Source: Verrucomicrobiota bacterium | Lineage (GTDB): Bacteria; Verrucomicrobiota; Verrucomicrobiia; Limisphaerales; SIBE01 | Direction: 5' to 3' | DNA: 51,105 nucleotides | Assembly (NCBI GenBank): GCA_016871515.1 | Contig: VHDE01000036.1 | Location: forward strand, 1 to 51,105 | Shown here: piece by piece, positions 45,401 through 51,105 of the stretch | Layout of the letters: every line of letters begins with the position of its first letter | How positions within the stretch are numbered: position 1 is the stretch's first letter | Program-made: the position numbers and the translations under genes | Notes under the pieces: generated by a model | Database searches by the model: none | Seen by the model: only the letters and a program-made list of their open reading frames with translations | Told to the model about the DNA's origin: nothing

Positions 45401-48400
45401 CGCCAAACGGATTGTTGGCTTGATCGCGAATCGAGTTCGATCCTGCCCAGCTCACAGCGACAGTTCCTTCTGGTGGTTGGGGGAAGACAAAGGTGTACGG
45501 ACCGGCGCCAGATCCGGACACGCTGCTCGCCGGCTTCGAATTAATCAGCAAATCGGACGCGCGGACGCCAGCAACCGACTCATCAAAACTGATCACGATG
45601 TTTGTGAGCGCCGCCACAGTAGAGTTGGCCGGCGGGCTCAAACTCTGCACGGCGGGCGGCGCAGCATCACTGAACTGATATTGCCAGGTCGTTCCTGGTG
45701 CAGTGTGATTAAATGGGTTGGGCGGCGTGAACGTGTCGGTTATCCCGTGCGCCGGAGACCAGCTAATGGCAGCTCCGCCTGGCGAAGTTGGCGTGAACAC
45801 AAAGGTGAAGGTGTCACCGGCGCCGTTGACTTCTGTGGCAGGAACGCCATTGAGCAGAAGGTCCGCCGCATTCACACCAGCCATAGCTTTCGAAAATGTG
45901 ATCGTAACTTCGCGAAGACTCGTGACGGGGCCTGGAAGCGGTGATTGGCTTACGACGGTTGGGGGGCCCGCGTTGGCGCTCACGATGATGTTCACGGTGC
46001 TGGAACTTCCGCTGAGGCTAGTCTCATCGGTGGCAACAGCGCTAATTGCGTAACTTCCTGGCGGGACATCGTTCCAAACGAACTCGAAAGGGTTGCTCGC
46101 ATCCTCACCGAGCTTGGCGCCATTGGCGAAGAAGGCCACAGTTTTCACAGAACCGTCTGCATCAATCGCGTTCGCGCTCATGACGATTTTCGCTGGAGCG
46201 CCGAAGATCGCGTTGTTCGCCGGCGCCGTTACAATAACAATCGGTCGCGAATTCCCCGGCGCCGCAAGCACGGCGGACAATTCGAGATCAAACCTGACAT
46301 CAGAACTGTTCGCGCTGCCTTGGTGCATTTCGACCGCGACAATGTTCGTGCCGGCGGTCAGCAAACTCTTGTCCAGTGTGCTCGGCTCCCAATTGTAGTC
46401 GGAACCGGCCGTCGCCAGAGTTCGAAACTTCACCGTCCCGGTGGGCATAGCGACGCGGTGAGCTTCGCGCCCATTGAGATAGATGATGGCGCCGTCATCC
46501 CGCAGCAAATTCATTCGCAAGCTCTGAACCCGCGCGGGATCGGCGAGAACAAAGGTTCGGCGAAAATAATACGTGATGAATTTGTTGTTCGCACTCGGAC
46601 CGAAGCTCAGAGTAGTCGCTTCGTCGCCGTAGCCGCAGCCGAGTTGCGCCTGGCCGGTTTTCCACGAACTGTCGTTGAAGCTGAGCTGAGTCCACGCCGT
46701 GCCCTGATCCGTGCCGGCATCGAGGTAGCGCCAATCACTGCCAGCCGCCACGAGCACGTTTGTCGAGGGCGCTTCACCGGTAGAAACGGAAATGTTAACC
46801 GGCGCCGAGGTTGTCATCAGTCCACCGGTCTGGATTGCCACGGCGCGGAGCGTGTAATTGCCGGCACGAACGTTGTTCCAGGCAAAACTGTAGGGAGCGC
46901 TCACGTCATTTCCGAGATGGGAAGCGCCCTCGAAGAATTTAACCTCGCTCAGGCTGGCGTCCGTAGAATTGGCGGTCGCTGCGATCGTGATGTTGGTGGG
47001 CGCAATGAAGATGGCCCCCGGAACTGGCGAAGTGATGGCAACGAAGAAGGCGGCCGAATTGGGCGCGGCTGTGAACATGCCGATATCGGTCGGGCTTCCA
47101 TCGGGATCAACTGGAAACGCTGGATCGCCAGCATTGATGCATGGAGAACCCGGCTTAAGTCGATAATCGCCGCCGGAGATATTCATGAACAAGGGATCGT
47201 CCGTGATGTTTCCTGCTCCGAGCCAGGTTTCGGAGAGGTTGCAATAGGTGACCGACACGAATTTTTCGGGGCCGAAGTCTGAGTGGATGGCATCGGCCGA
47301 GCGCACGATCGAATTCGACAGGTAGATGTTGATGTTCCCGGCGGAGGCGTTGGACTTCGTCGCAGCGGCTACCCCCTTGTCGATGCCAGCGATCGTGCAA
47401 TGATCAACGCGTAGAACCGCCAGCGGCCCGCTGCTTTTGCCAGAAACACCGGCAAAGCAGTTCGCAATCAAACAGCGCCGCAGCTGAACTTCGCCGTTAA
47501 AAGCAATGACGCCTTTGGCGTCTTCGTTCGGGTTTGGCCAATCGCGAATGATGCAATTCTCGATGGTGACATTGGAATCGAGCGTATCGATGGCATCATC
47601 GGCGCCAGACGCGAGCACGCAGCCTGAAAGGGTGAGTGAGCGTCCAGCCGCGGAGTGGAGGTAAATGCCATCGGAATCATCCGGCCCTGACATTTCCATG
47701 AAATAGCTGTTCGTGCAGGCAAGGCTGGTCCCGGCGATTTCTGGCTCCATGCGCGCGCGGGTGAACACGCAATTACGAATCGCCAACGTCGAGCCACTAG
47801 CTTGCATGATCTTGCCGACGGTGCTGTCGTTCGCAGTTAGGTCGGAGATCACGCAGCTATCTAAAGTGATGGTCGAGTCGCTCGGACGGATGGCTGGTCC
47901 CGTGCCAGTATGACCCTCGCCTTGGGCGCGACCAGCCGGGTGCTGATAGACCGAAGGCTGCGCATTATTATGACGAATTTGGCCCCAGTTCAGATTCGGA
48001 TTCTCGCAAGTGATTGTGACGGGGTTTGATTCCGTTCCGAGCGACTGAATGGTTCCATTGACATTGAGGCCAATGCCAGACGTTCCAGTGGCAACGCCAT
48101 TGATCAAAACAAGCGTGTCCGGCTGAATCGTGAGGGTGTGGCCCGAGGGAACGGTAACCGTTCCCGTGACATTCACGACGCCTCTCCAAGTTGTCGAGGT
48201 CCCAGGCAATTCACCGCTCACGGCGATGAGGGCTTGGCCGCCAAGACTGCTGACGGACTGCGCCGTCTGTTGACCGTTAACGGTTGCCGTCAATGTGAAG
48301 TCGGCGCTGCCGGTGATCGTGAGAAGCGCCGTTCCTAAACCGTTACGCAGAGTGATTCGGTTGGTGGAAAGAGCGACACCAGGCCGGTCTGTCGAGAGGA

Positions 48401-48671
48401 AAGCTTCGGCATCCCAAAGGGTCCAATCGCGTTCCCCGGAGGCATTGCGGACCTCGACACGGGCGAGATAGGCGATTCCAGGCATGTAGCCGGCTGGAGC
48501 AAGCAACTTAACCTCCGTTGATAACTGGGCTGCCGAAGCCAAAACTAGAGGATATCCTGAATCTAGTTGAAAATTGAAGAGTGGCTCTTGGCGTGGTAGC
48601 AACCACGCAAACAAAGAAACAAAAACAAGAGCCACGCATGAAAGTCGAAACCAAGAATCGAAAAAAAGCAA
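39411..48671 (-). CDS. giant exported lamin-tail/CotH-domain protein, 5' end replaced by an IS remnant
   Basis: The open frame has 3,086 codons from a TTG. Residues about 37-3086 are native; codons 1-36 are antisense IS sequence. In order: a right-handed parallel beta-helix region (about 150-530), Ig-like units (about 555-640, 810-910), bacterial Big-type domains (about 915-1100), a galactose-binding-like fold with W-R-Y-L-D-A-G-T (about 646, again near 2169), seven lamin-tail domains beginning with INE or ISE motifs (about 1107, 1880, 2022, 2335, 2485, 2623, 2782), a CotH-like kinase domain (about 1415-1730, with LLLYHDLDQILGQ near 1675), a calcium-binding thrombospondin-3-like repeat (DSDSDGLPNDWEIAHGLNPN, about 2963) and a C-terminal R-F-Y-R domain. 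It is probably a surface or secreted protein; phosphorylation of a partner by CotH is possible. The true start and signal are lost. Confidence 0.85.
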   Translation of the reverse strand: MLFFDSWFRLSCVALVFVSLFAWLLPRQEPLFNFQLDSGYPLVLASAAQLSTEVKLLAPAGYMPGIAYLARVEVRNASGERDWTLWDAEAFLSTDRPGVALSTNRITLRNGLGTALLTITGSADFTLTATVNGQQTAQSVSSLGGQALIAVSGELPGTSTTWRGVVNVTGTVTVPSGHTLTIQPDTLVLINGVATGTSGIGLNVNGTIQSLGTESNPVTITCENPNLNWGQIRHNNAQPSVYQHPAGRAQGEGHTGTGPAIRPSDSTITLDSCVISDLTANDSTVGKIMQASGSTLAIRNCVFTRARMEPEIAGTSLACTNSYFMEMSGPDDSDGIYLHSAAGRSLTLSGCVLASGADDAIDTLDSNVTIENCIIRDWPNPNEDAKGVIAFNGEVQLRRCLIANCFAGVSGKSSGPLAVLRVDHCTIAGIDKGVAAATKSNASAGNINIYLSNSIVRSADAIHSDFGPEKFVSVTYCNLSETWLGAGNITDDPLFMNISGGDYRLKPGSPCINAGDPAFPVDPDGSPTDIGMFTAAPNSAAFFVAITSPVPGAIFIAPTNITIAATANSTDASLSEVKFFEGASHLGNDVSAPYSFAWNNVRAGNYTLRAVAIQTGGLMTTSAPVNISVSTGEAPSTNVLVAAGSDWRYLDAGTDQGTAWTQLSFNDSSWKTGQAQLGCGYGDEATTLSFGPSANNKFITYYFRRTFVLADPARVQSLRMNLLRDDGAIIYLNGREAHRVAMPTGTVKFRTLATAGSDYNWEPSTLDKSLLTAGTNIVAVEMHQGSANSSDVRFDLELSAVLAAPGNSRPIVIVTAPANNAIFGAPAKIVMSANAIDADGSVKTVAFFANGAKLGEDASNPFEFVWNDVPPGSYAISAVATDETSLSGSSSTVNIIVSANAGPPTVVSQSPLPGPVTSLREVTITFSKAMAGVNAADLLLNGVPATEVNGAGDTFTFVFTPTSPGGAAISWSPAHGITDTFTPPNPFNHTAPGTTWQYQFSDAAPPAVQSLSPPANSTVAALTNIVISFDESVAGVRASDLLINSKPASSVSGSGAGPYTFVFPQPPEGTVAVSWAGSNSIRDQANNPFGGGAWSYLLDPDQAGIVINEIMYHPSSENPLEEYIELFNRSASPVNLQAWRLRDAVEFAFPIVTVPPNGYLVVAADLTAFRAKYPGVNNVVGNWTGMLSNSREDIDLDDAQGNRVDSVRCADEGDWAIRRRGPLELQHRGWVWFAEHDGLGKSAELINASMSNNNGQNWASSAIQNGTPGRANSVIANNIAPLIENAAHFPVVPKSSETVRVTAKVSDEAQGEVVVTLRHRVNSATPPNFSAATMRDDGLNGDISANDGIVSAILPAQASNSVVEFYIHAVDALGSARTWPAPAIAAADGAGPTGQVVNALYQVDDTAYAGRQPLYKIIMTENERAELAIIPSQSSGEGPNSQMNATFISFDGTGTDLRYLTGVRNRGHGSRRANPPNYRVNFRADEPWKGVVAINLNSQQVHMQHFGSWLANKSGAIGTYSQAVQVRINNANQANAGGGMFGSYAANEVYDAGWPDRHFPTDSEGNIYKVIRDIRPPNFDYRGANKNSYANTYFKETNVSEDDWSDLIAMLQVMGENSGAQFTAENVRKVINVEQWLTHLAVMNLMANGESGLNTGNNDDYYMYRGNADRRFLLLYHDLDQILGQGSLAQNVELFRATCCPISGDAEGAWRAMNRFLHSPDFEPLYYATLRRLIETTFSKPHFDALIDQVLGSYVPQPTINAVKTWMDGRRSFVQSQLPPKTVAVTTPIATISGGPRSPTPQNAATLSIGGTGITHYRLRLNNGAYGPETPVNSAMPIIRLEIGTNIVAVIGKNSAGVWQTESKATVRAWIVDPAWPAARINEVLAGNAAAVSRNGLYPDLVELYNEGGSPVNLSGMRLTDNPDAPNKFTFANGTVLAPGGYLVLDANQLGFGLDQTGDGVYLFNSASTGSALLDSVEFGAQVPDFSLGRVDSGGDWVLTQPTFGAANAVQQLGDPKQVKINEWLTLGLSPYPDDFIELYNPQPLPVALGGSYLTDQPSGAPTRSRVAPVTFISANGYVLFVSGDADSPHEFNFNLSTEQGEIALLAPDLSLIDSVVYSGQQLGTSTGRCADGESSIKALGSPTPGGPNQCPFVPPPSQTVTLVPFNHLWKYNATGTDLGAAWRETNYDDSPWRSGPGLLGIENNPLPQPLLTTLPTPTNSTYYFRAQFNVTEGLTASSIQVTHLVDDGAAFYLNGREVSRFNLRAGADFGTFAAANLGDATLQTFTLPVEQLRSGANFLAVEVHQINRTSSDIVFGLKIDALIATNSAAQSGLVINEVLANNASLADTDGSRPDWVELYNPSNDRVNLAGMSLTDDVAAPRRWSFPIGSSIAAKGFLRVRFNSDAPASDSNTGLGLKANGGSVHLFNRAADGGRLLSSVTYGLQAPNWSIGRVPDGGTNWVLTNPTFGGANTAAALANPPSLRINEWMADPATGEDWFEVFNPNAQPVEMSRFWLSDNLSSPMKHALPPLSFIGTGSHAFQRFEADQNLEAGADHVNFRLTGSGEALAISSVNGALIDGITFGPQVIGVSQGRFPDGATRLANFPATPSPGSGNFRPLDNVVINELLSHSDLPLEDAVEFHNPSASAVNIGGWFLSDTPASLRKYRIPDNTIIPAGGYLALYEFQFNRSETASEPFSFSSAKGDEVYLSQTINGELTGYRASAAFDASENGVSFGRVLTSQGFHFVPMARRTFGQDNPSAVDQFRFGTGAPNSSAKVGPIVISEIMCRSPNADDALEFVELHNPSALSVPLYDPANPANTWRLRKGIEFDFPQGAVIPAAGRLVVVSFDPRSDAVVAFQNMYGTGASLAGPYRGKLRDSGDTLVLQKPDAPQTLPGPDFGLVPYVTIDRIDYSDVAPWPAAADGAGLSLQRISVSTYGNDPVNWTASTPNPGAGTTIVGDSDSDGLPNDWEIAHGLNPNDNGDAASDPDQDRANNLQEYLAGTNPRNATSVFRAGLQLNSSGLLTFEFTAAANKAYSIEFRDSLESGSWQKLTDIASAPSERGLQLPINVTGSMRFYRIVVLSPP

Positions 48672-49615
48672 TGGCGGGATTCCGCCAAATGAGCAGCGAG
48701 CAACAACAGCGTCAGCAAGTGCATGAGATCATCCAGAACGGCGCTCAGGCTCTGCATGAAGTGACCTTGAATCTGGGCCGGCAGTTGGCCGAATTTATTC
48801 TTTATTCGGAGCGGGAGGAGCGGGCCGGCCCAGACTGTCAGCCACGCAAAGAGGGGTTGTACAAATGGGCTTCGGAGCCTGGCTCAGTCTATATCGGCGG
48901 ACAGAAAGTCCGAGTCGAGCGCCGGCGACTGCGGCGGGGTGATAAAGAAGTGCGATTAAAGAGCTGCCAGGCGATGCAACAAAGCGAAGGTTTTTCCGAA
49001 CAGTTGCTCGGCCAGTCGCTGGCGGGACTGTCCGGGCGGCGCTACCGCGAGACGCTGGTCAATGCGGCCGAGGCTTTGGGGGTTTGGCCCAGCGCGGTCT
49101 CGGAGCGTCTGGTGGAGGCGACCACGCAGAAGTTCAAAGAATTCCGGGAGAGGCGCCTGGAAGATTTTGCGCCGGTGGCCCTGTTCCTGGACACGGTGCA
49201 TCGCGGCGGGATGGCCTTTGTGGTGGCGCTGGGCCTGGATATTCAGGGCCAGAAGCGCGTTTTAGGTTTCTGGGAAGGGGCCACTGAAAATGCCGAAGTG
49301 GCCGAGACATTGTTGGCTGATCTGGAGGAGCGCGGGCGTTGTTGCGCAAGAGGCTCCACTCGGCCAATCCGATCGAGAGTTTGTTTTCGCGCGTGCGCCT
49401 GTGTGAGAAAAACATCAAACGTTATCGCCGTTCCACGATGGCCCAGCGCTGGCTGGCCAGTGTGTTGCTTTATGGAGAGAAAAGTTTTCGCACCATCAAA
49501 GGCCACGAGCACATCCAAGCCAGGGTGGCCAACATTGAAGTCGAACATGCAACCATGAGTCATCCTTAAATCTTAAAAGCGTTTTTTAATGAGCCACTCC
49601 AAAAAGTTTCAACTA
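48564..49615 (+). mobile_element. IS256-family insertion sequence remnant
   Basis: The ends TAGTTGAAA (48564-48572) and its complement TTTCAACTA (49607-49615), each followed inward by a GAGTGGCTC block (reverse complement GAGCCACTC at the right end), are terminal inverted repeats of about 24 bp with small indels. The element contains the deleted transposase frame and is about 1.05 kb, shorter than the 1.3 kb usual for the family. A flanking target duplication is not visible. Its left end lies inside the giant LTD gene and separates it from its 5' end. Confidence 0.75.
48638..49569 (+). pseudogene. IS256-type (Mutator) transposase, internally deleted and frameshifted
   Basis: From the ATG at 48638 the frame reads a typical N-terminal half: HEIIQNGAQALHEVTLNLGR, the GGQKVRVERRRLRRGD region, then LFLDTVHRGGMAFVVALGLD with the first catalytic Asp and ENAEVAETLLADLEERG. 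It then leaves frame. In another frame the C-terminal end follows at once: RLHSANPIESLFSRVRLCEK, TMAQRWLASVLLYGEKSF, to a stop at 49569. About 130-150 residues between these blocks, with the second Asp and surrounding motifs, are missing, so the enzyme is dead. The ATG at 48581 lies upstream in the terminal repeat region and is not preferred. Confidence 0.85.
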
Positions 49616-49791
49616 AAAGCTGGACATGCTCGAAAACTAAACTCAGCAACAGCATAGGATTCCACAGAGAGTTTCTTCGGATATTCATCATGCGATTAGC
49701 GATGGACTCAAATACATTACCCGCCTAAAAGCAAATCACAGACCAGGGAAGGTGTGGGATCATGTACTAAGCAGCACGCAGAACCTGGTGC

Positions 49792-49836
49792 AAAAAGCAG
49801 CCCTCTCCCAATCGGATGGGGAGAGGGCTGCTTTTT
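49792..49836. repeat. perfect 18-bp hairpin, bidirectional-terminator-like (family D relative)
   Basis: AAAAAGCAGCCCTCTCCC (49792-49809) and its exact complement (49819-49836) flank a 9-base loop. The A- and T-runs at the ends give a terminator shape on both strands. The CCCTCTCCC and CGGATGGGGAGAGGG parts match the family D palindrome at 23903-24045. Confidence 0.75.
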
Positions 49837-49856
49837 GCCTTCGCCAGCCGCAGTTT

Positions 49857-49894
49857 AAAAAAGAACGCAGCCTGAACTCGGGCAGGCTGCGTTC
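49857..49894 (-). terminator. Rho-independent terminator of the 49950-50381 gene
   Basis: Read on the minus strand, GAACGCAGCCTG (49883-49894) and CAGGCTGCGTTC (49863-49874) form a perfect 12-bp stem with an 8-base loop, followed by TTTTTT (49857-49862). It lies about 55 bases after the gene's stop. Confidence 0.85.
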
Positions 49895-49949
49895 AATTCT
49901 TGCGCGCCTATCAAGTGGGATAAAGCGCAGATTTGGGTGAGCTAACGTA

Positions 49950-50381
49950 TTACTTGGCCTTTTCGCGTTTGGCTTCCCATTCGTCCTTCCGCGGTTCAGC
50001 GCCATCGCGGCCGGGCCGTTCAATGGCGCCCTTTAGCGTGTCGCCACTGATCTTGGCAACGTATTTGGAAGTCCGTGTCCCACCACCGCGCTCGATAGAG
50101 GTCGTGAAGGAAAGTTCGTCGCCTTTGAGCTCGGCGTCCTTGAGGTCGGTCTCGCTGGTTTGGCCTTGGCGTCCGGGCGCCTTGAGTTTGCCGGTGACCT
50201 TTTCACCGTCGAGTTTTAGTTCGAGGCTGAACTTGCGTGGTTCGCCGCCGTCGCGACCAGGCGTGCTCCAGGTCCAAGTCCCGGTTGGGTCCACTTTCTT
50301 GTCCTGCGCATTTGCCATTACGGCAACCATGAAGCCCAGACAGACAGCTGCTTGAAGGAGAGAAGTTAAAGTTCGTTGCAT
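49950..50381 (-). CDS. exported beta-rich protein with one repeat unit
   Basis: The 143-residue paralogue of the 33979-34707 protein has a signal peptide (TSLLQAAVCLGFMVAVMANAQ region), then one unit: KKVDPTGTWTWSTPGRDGGE, LELKLDGEKVTGKLKAPGRQ, ELSFTTSIERGGGTRTSKYV, AKISGDTLKGAIERPGRDG and the final W-E-AKREK. The Gly/Arg/Asp-rich loops (PGRDGGEPRK, PGRDGAEPRK) repeat within the unit. The function is unknown. The start at 50381 fits the signal peptide; an ATG at 50420 would add 13 residues. A good terminator follows. Confidence 0.75.
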   Translation of the reverse strand: MQRTLTSLLQAAVCLGFMVAVMANAQDKKVDPTGTWTWSTPGRDGGEPRKFSLELKLDGEKVTGKLKAPGRQGQTSETDLKDAELKGDELSFTTSIERGGGTRTSKYVAKISGDTLKGAIERPGRDGAEPRKDEWEAKREKAK

Positions 50382-50921
50382 AGTGATTTTTGTGAGATGG
50401 ATGACCCCTTTAGACTGCAAGAACCCTGGCCGAGGTTACAATTCAGAAATTCTGGCTGAAGGGGCGAACGCCAAGGCGAAACACAGTATCCTTGCCAGGA
50501 ATAAATCTCCCAGGGTTTCACTCCTCGAATTTGGGGATCGATTGCGCCCGCGTAGCCGCTGCTTCAATTTGATCCCATTCCTTAGATTCTTTGCTCCGAT
50601 ACCAACGGTCCAAAGCGGCTCGGGGCGAAGCATCGATATTTGGAAAAGACGGTTGGGTTCAGCCACCAGTCGCTGCTCCGCTTCCTTCGGGCTGCAACGG
50701 ATAGCCAGACGATAAACTTCCCGGCGCCAATCGGCACCACAGGCGCCAACCGGCGCCGATTCAGGCCTCGCCCAGGCACGGCGCTGCAGGTAGAATGAGC
50801 GAACGCGGAACAAAGCCCGAAACTGTGCCCTCAATGTGCCCTCAAACGCACACTTGCATTTGAGGACGCGCTAACGTACAAAAACCGCAAGTACAGTCTT
50901 ACAGTCAACCCACACGCCGAT
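50382..50921. other. gene-less stretch, possible gene remnant
   Basis: No intact gene can be supported in these 540 bases. On the minus strand near 50520-50640 one frame reads RAALDRWYRSKESKEWDQIE and then AQSIPKFEE with a stop, which has protein character and could be the last piece of a decayed gene. The longest open frame here (50436-50834, minus) is Arg-rich and probably a shadow. ACAGGCGCCAACCGGCGCCG at about 50741-50760 is a small palindrome. Confidence 0.4.
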
Positions 50922-51105
50922 ATGCAAAAAATGAAATCCCGGTCCACGACCCATATCACTTGCCAGAAACGCTCCCGGGCGTTCACGTTGATCGAACTTT
51001 TGGTGGTTATTGCGATTATCGCGATTTTGGCTGGGATGCTTCTGCCGGCTTTGGCTAAAGCGAAAACCAAGGCGCAGGGGATCATGTGCTTGAACAATCA
51101 CAAGC
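50922..51105 (+). CDS. prepilin-type N-terminal cleavage/methylation protein (5' part, runs off the window)
   Basis: The first 61 codons are in the window. A basic leader is followed by [20 protein letters not shown] and then [20 protein letters not shown], the same N-terminal pattern as the three other prepilin-like genes here. The ATG at 50922 or the in-frame ATG at 50931 can be the start. The remainder lies beyond the window end. Confidence 0.85.
   Translation, partial: MQKMKSRSTTHITCQKRSRAFTLIELLVVIAIIAILAGMLLPALAKAKTKAQGIMCLNNHK

Larger units (their letters stand above)
49616..49949. other. gene-less stretch with two strong hairpins
   Basis: Between the IS remnant and the next gene no convincing frame is found; a short open stretch (about 49660-49770, ISDGLKYITRLKANHRPGKV) might be an old remnant but is not recognised. 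Two hairpins, described separately, occupy 49792-49836 and 49863-49894. Confidence 0.5.

Noticed and set aside
45945..47282. Long + strand open frame (445 codons) opposite the giant LTD gene
   Set aside because: Same reason: composition typical of antisense of a beta-rich protein, no start context, minus strand is plainly coding.
50436..50834. 132-codon minus-strand frame
   Set aside because: Arg-rich, no recognisable domain; another frame in the same stretch looks more protein-like but is only a fragment.

Overview
The window looks like a chromosome segment of a Verrucomicrobiota bacterium, most likely from the Pedosphaera/Limisphaerales side of the phylum. This is inferred from gene content; no marker such as 16S rRNA is present. 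The pointers are four genes with a [13 protein letters not shown] prepilin-type N-terminus, a Cys-type sulfatase, a secreted protein with planctomycete/verrucomicrobial-type cytochrome c domains, a Tat-exported Gfo/Idh/MocA oxidoreductase, a CehA-like metallohydrolase, a giant lamin-tail/CotH protein, and intergenic gaps full of different long palindromes.

Layout. 1-4805: a possible 23-residue Lys-rich peptide, a DEDDy 3'-5' exonuclease, an exported HEAT-repeat protein, an orphan NtrC-type sigma-54 activator and a convergent MntR-type metal regulator. 5082-12230: a complete F1Fo ATP synthase operon in the order a-c-b-delta-alpha-[ORF6N remnant]-gamma-beta-epsilon, interrupted by a GC-rich palindrome (atpF/atpH) and by a shortened phage-type ORF6N gene (atpA/atpG). 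12409-18455: a prepilin-like gene, a small methyltransferase, an lgt fragment, a damaged MBOAT/SGNH acyl-transfer pair and a cytochrome P450. 18607-25538: sulfatase, a VapB-VapC deletion scar, a DUF1016-like/SNase nuclease, a double-cytochrome c plus FGE-sulfatase-like fusion, and a Tat oxidoreductase. 25716-31202: RlmI-type rRNA methyltransferase, a nucleotidyltransferase-fold gene overlapping an uncharacterised partner (candidate toxin-antitoxin or defence pair), a YdeI pseudogene, an SDR, a prepilin-like gene and a VTT-domain membrane protein. 31301-38726: EF-hand CehA-like metallohydrolase, a two-unit exported beta-rich protein, a 190-bp MITE-like element, a tandem GNAT acetyltransferase, an exported protein and another prepilin-like gene. 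38766-51105: an integrase fragment next to tRNA-Leu(UAA), a 9.3-kb gene for a ~3,050-residue LTD/CotH surface protein cut at its 5' end by an IS256-type remnant, a one-unit paralogue of the beta-rich protein, and the start of a fourth prepilin-like gene.

How it fits together. The energy-generating core is intact and probably co-transcribed. Most of the rest is secreted or surface material (sulfatase, oxidoreductase, metallohydrolase, prepilins, LTD protein), in keeping with a polymer-degrading free-living heterotroph. A recurring theme is decay: at least four genes (ORF6N, VapBC, YdeI, IS256 transposase) appear to have lost the middle while keeping both ends, and others carry a frameshift (MBOAT, lgt) or a lost 5' end (SGNH, DUF1016/SNase, integrase, giant LTD gene). 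The intergenic palindromes belong to several unrelated sequence families, some present two or more times here, and several of them create false N-terminal extensions on neighbouring open frames.
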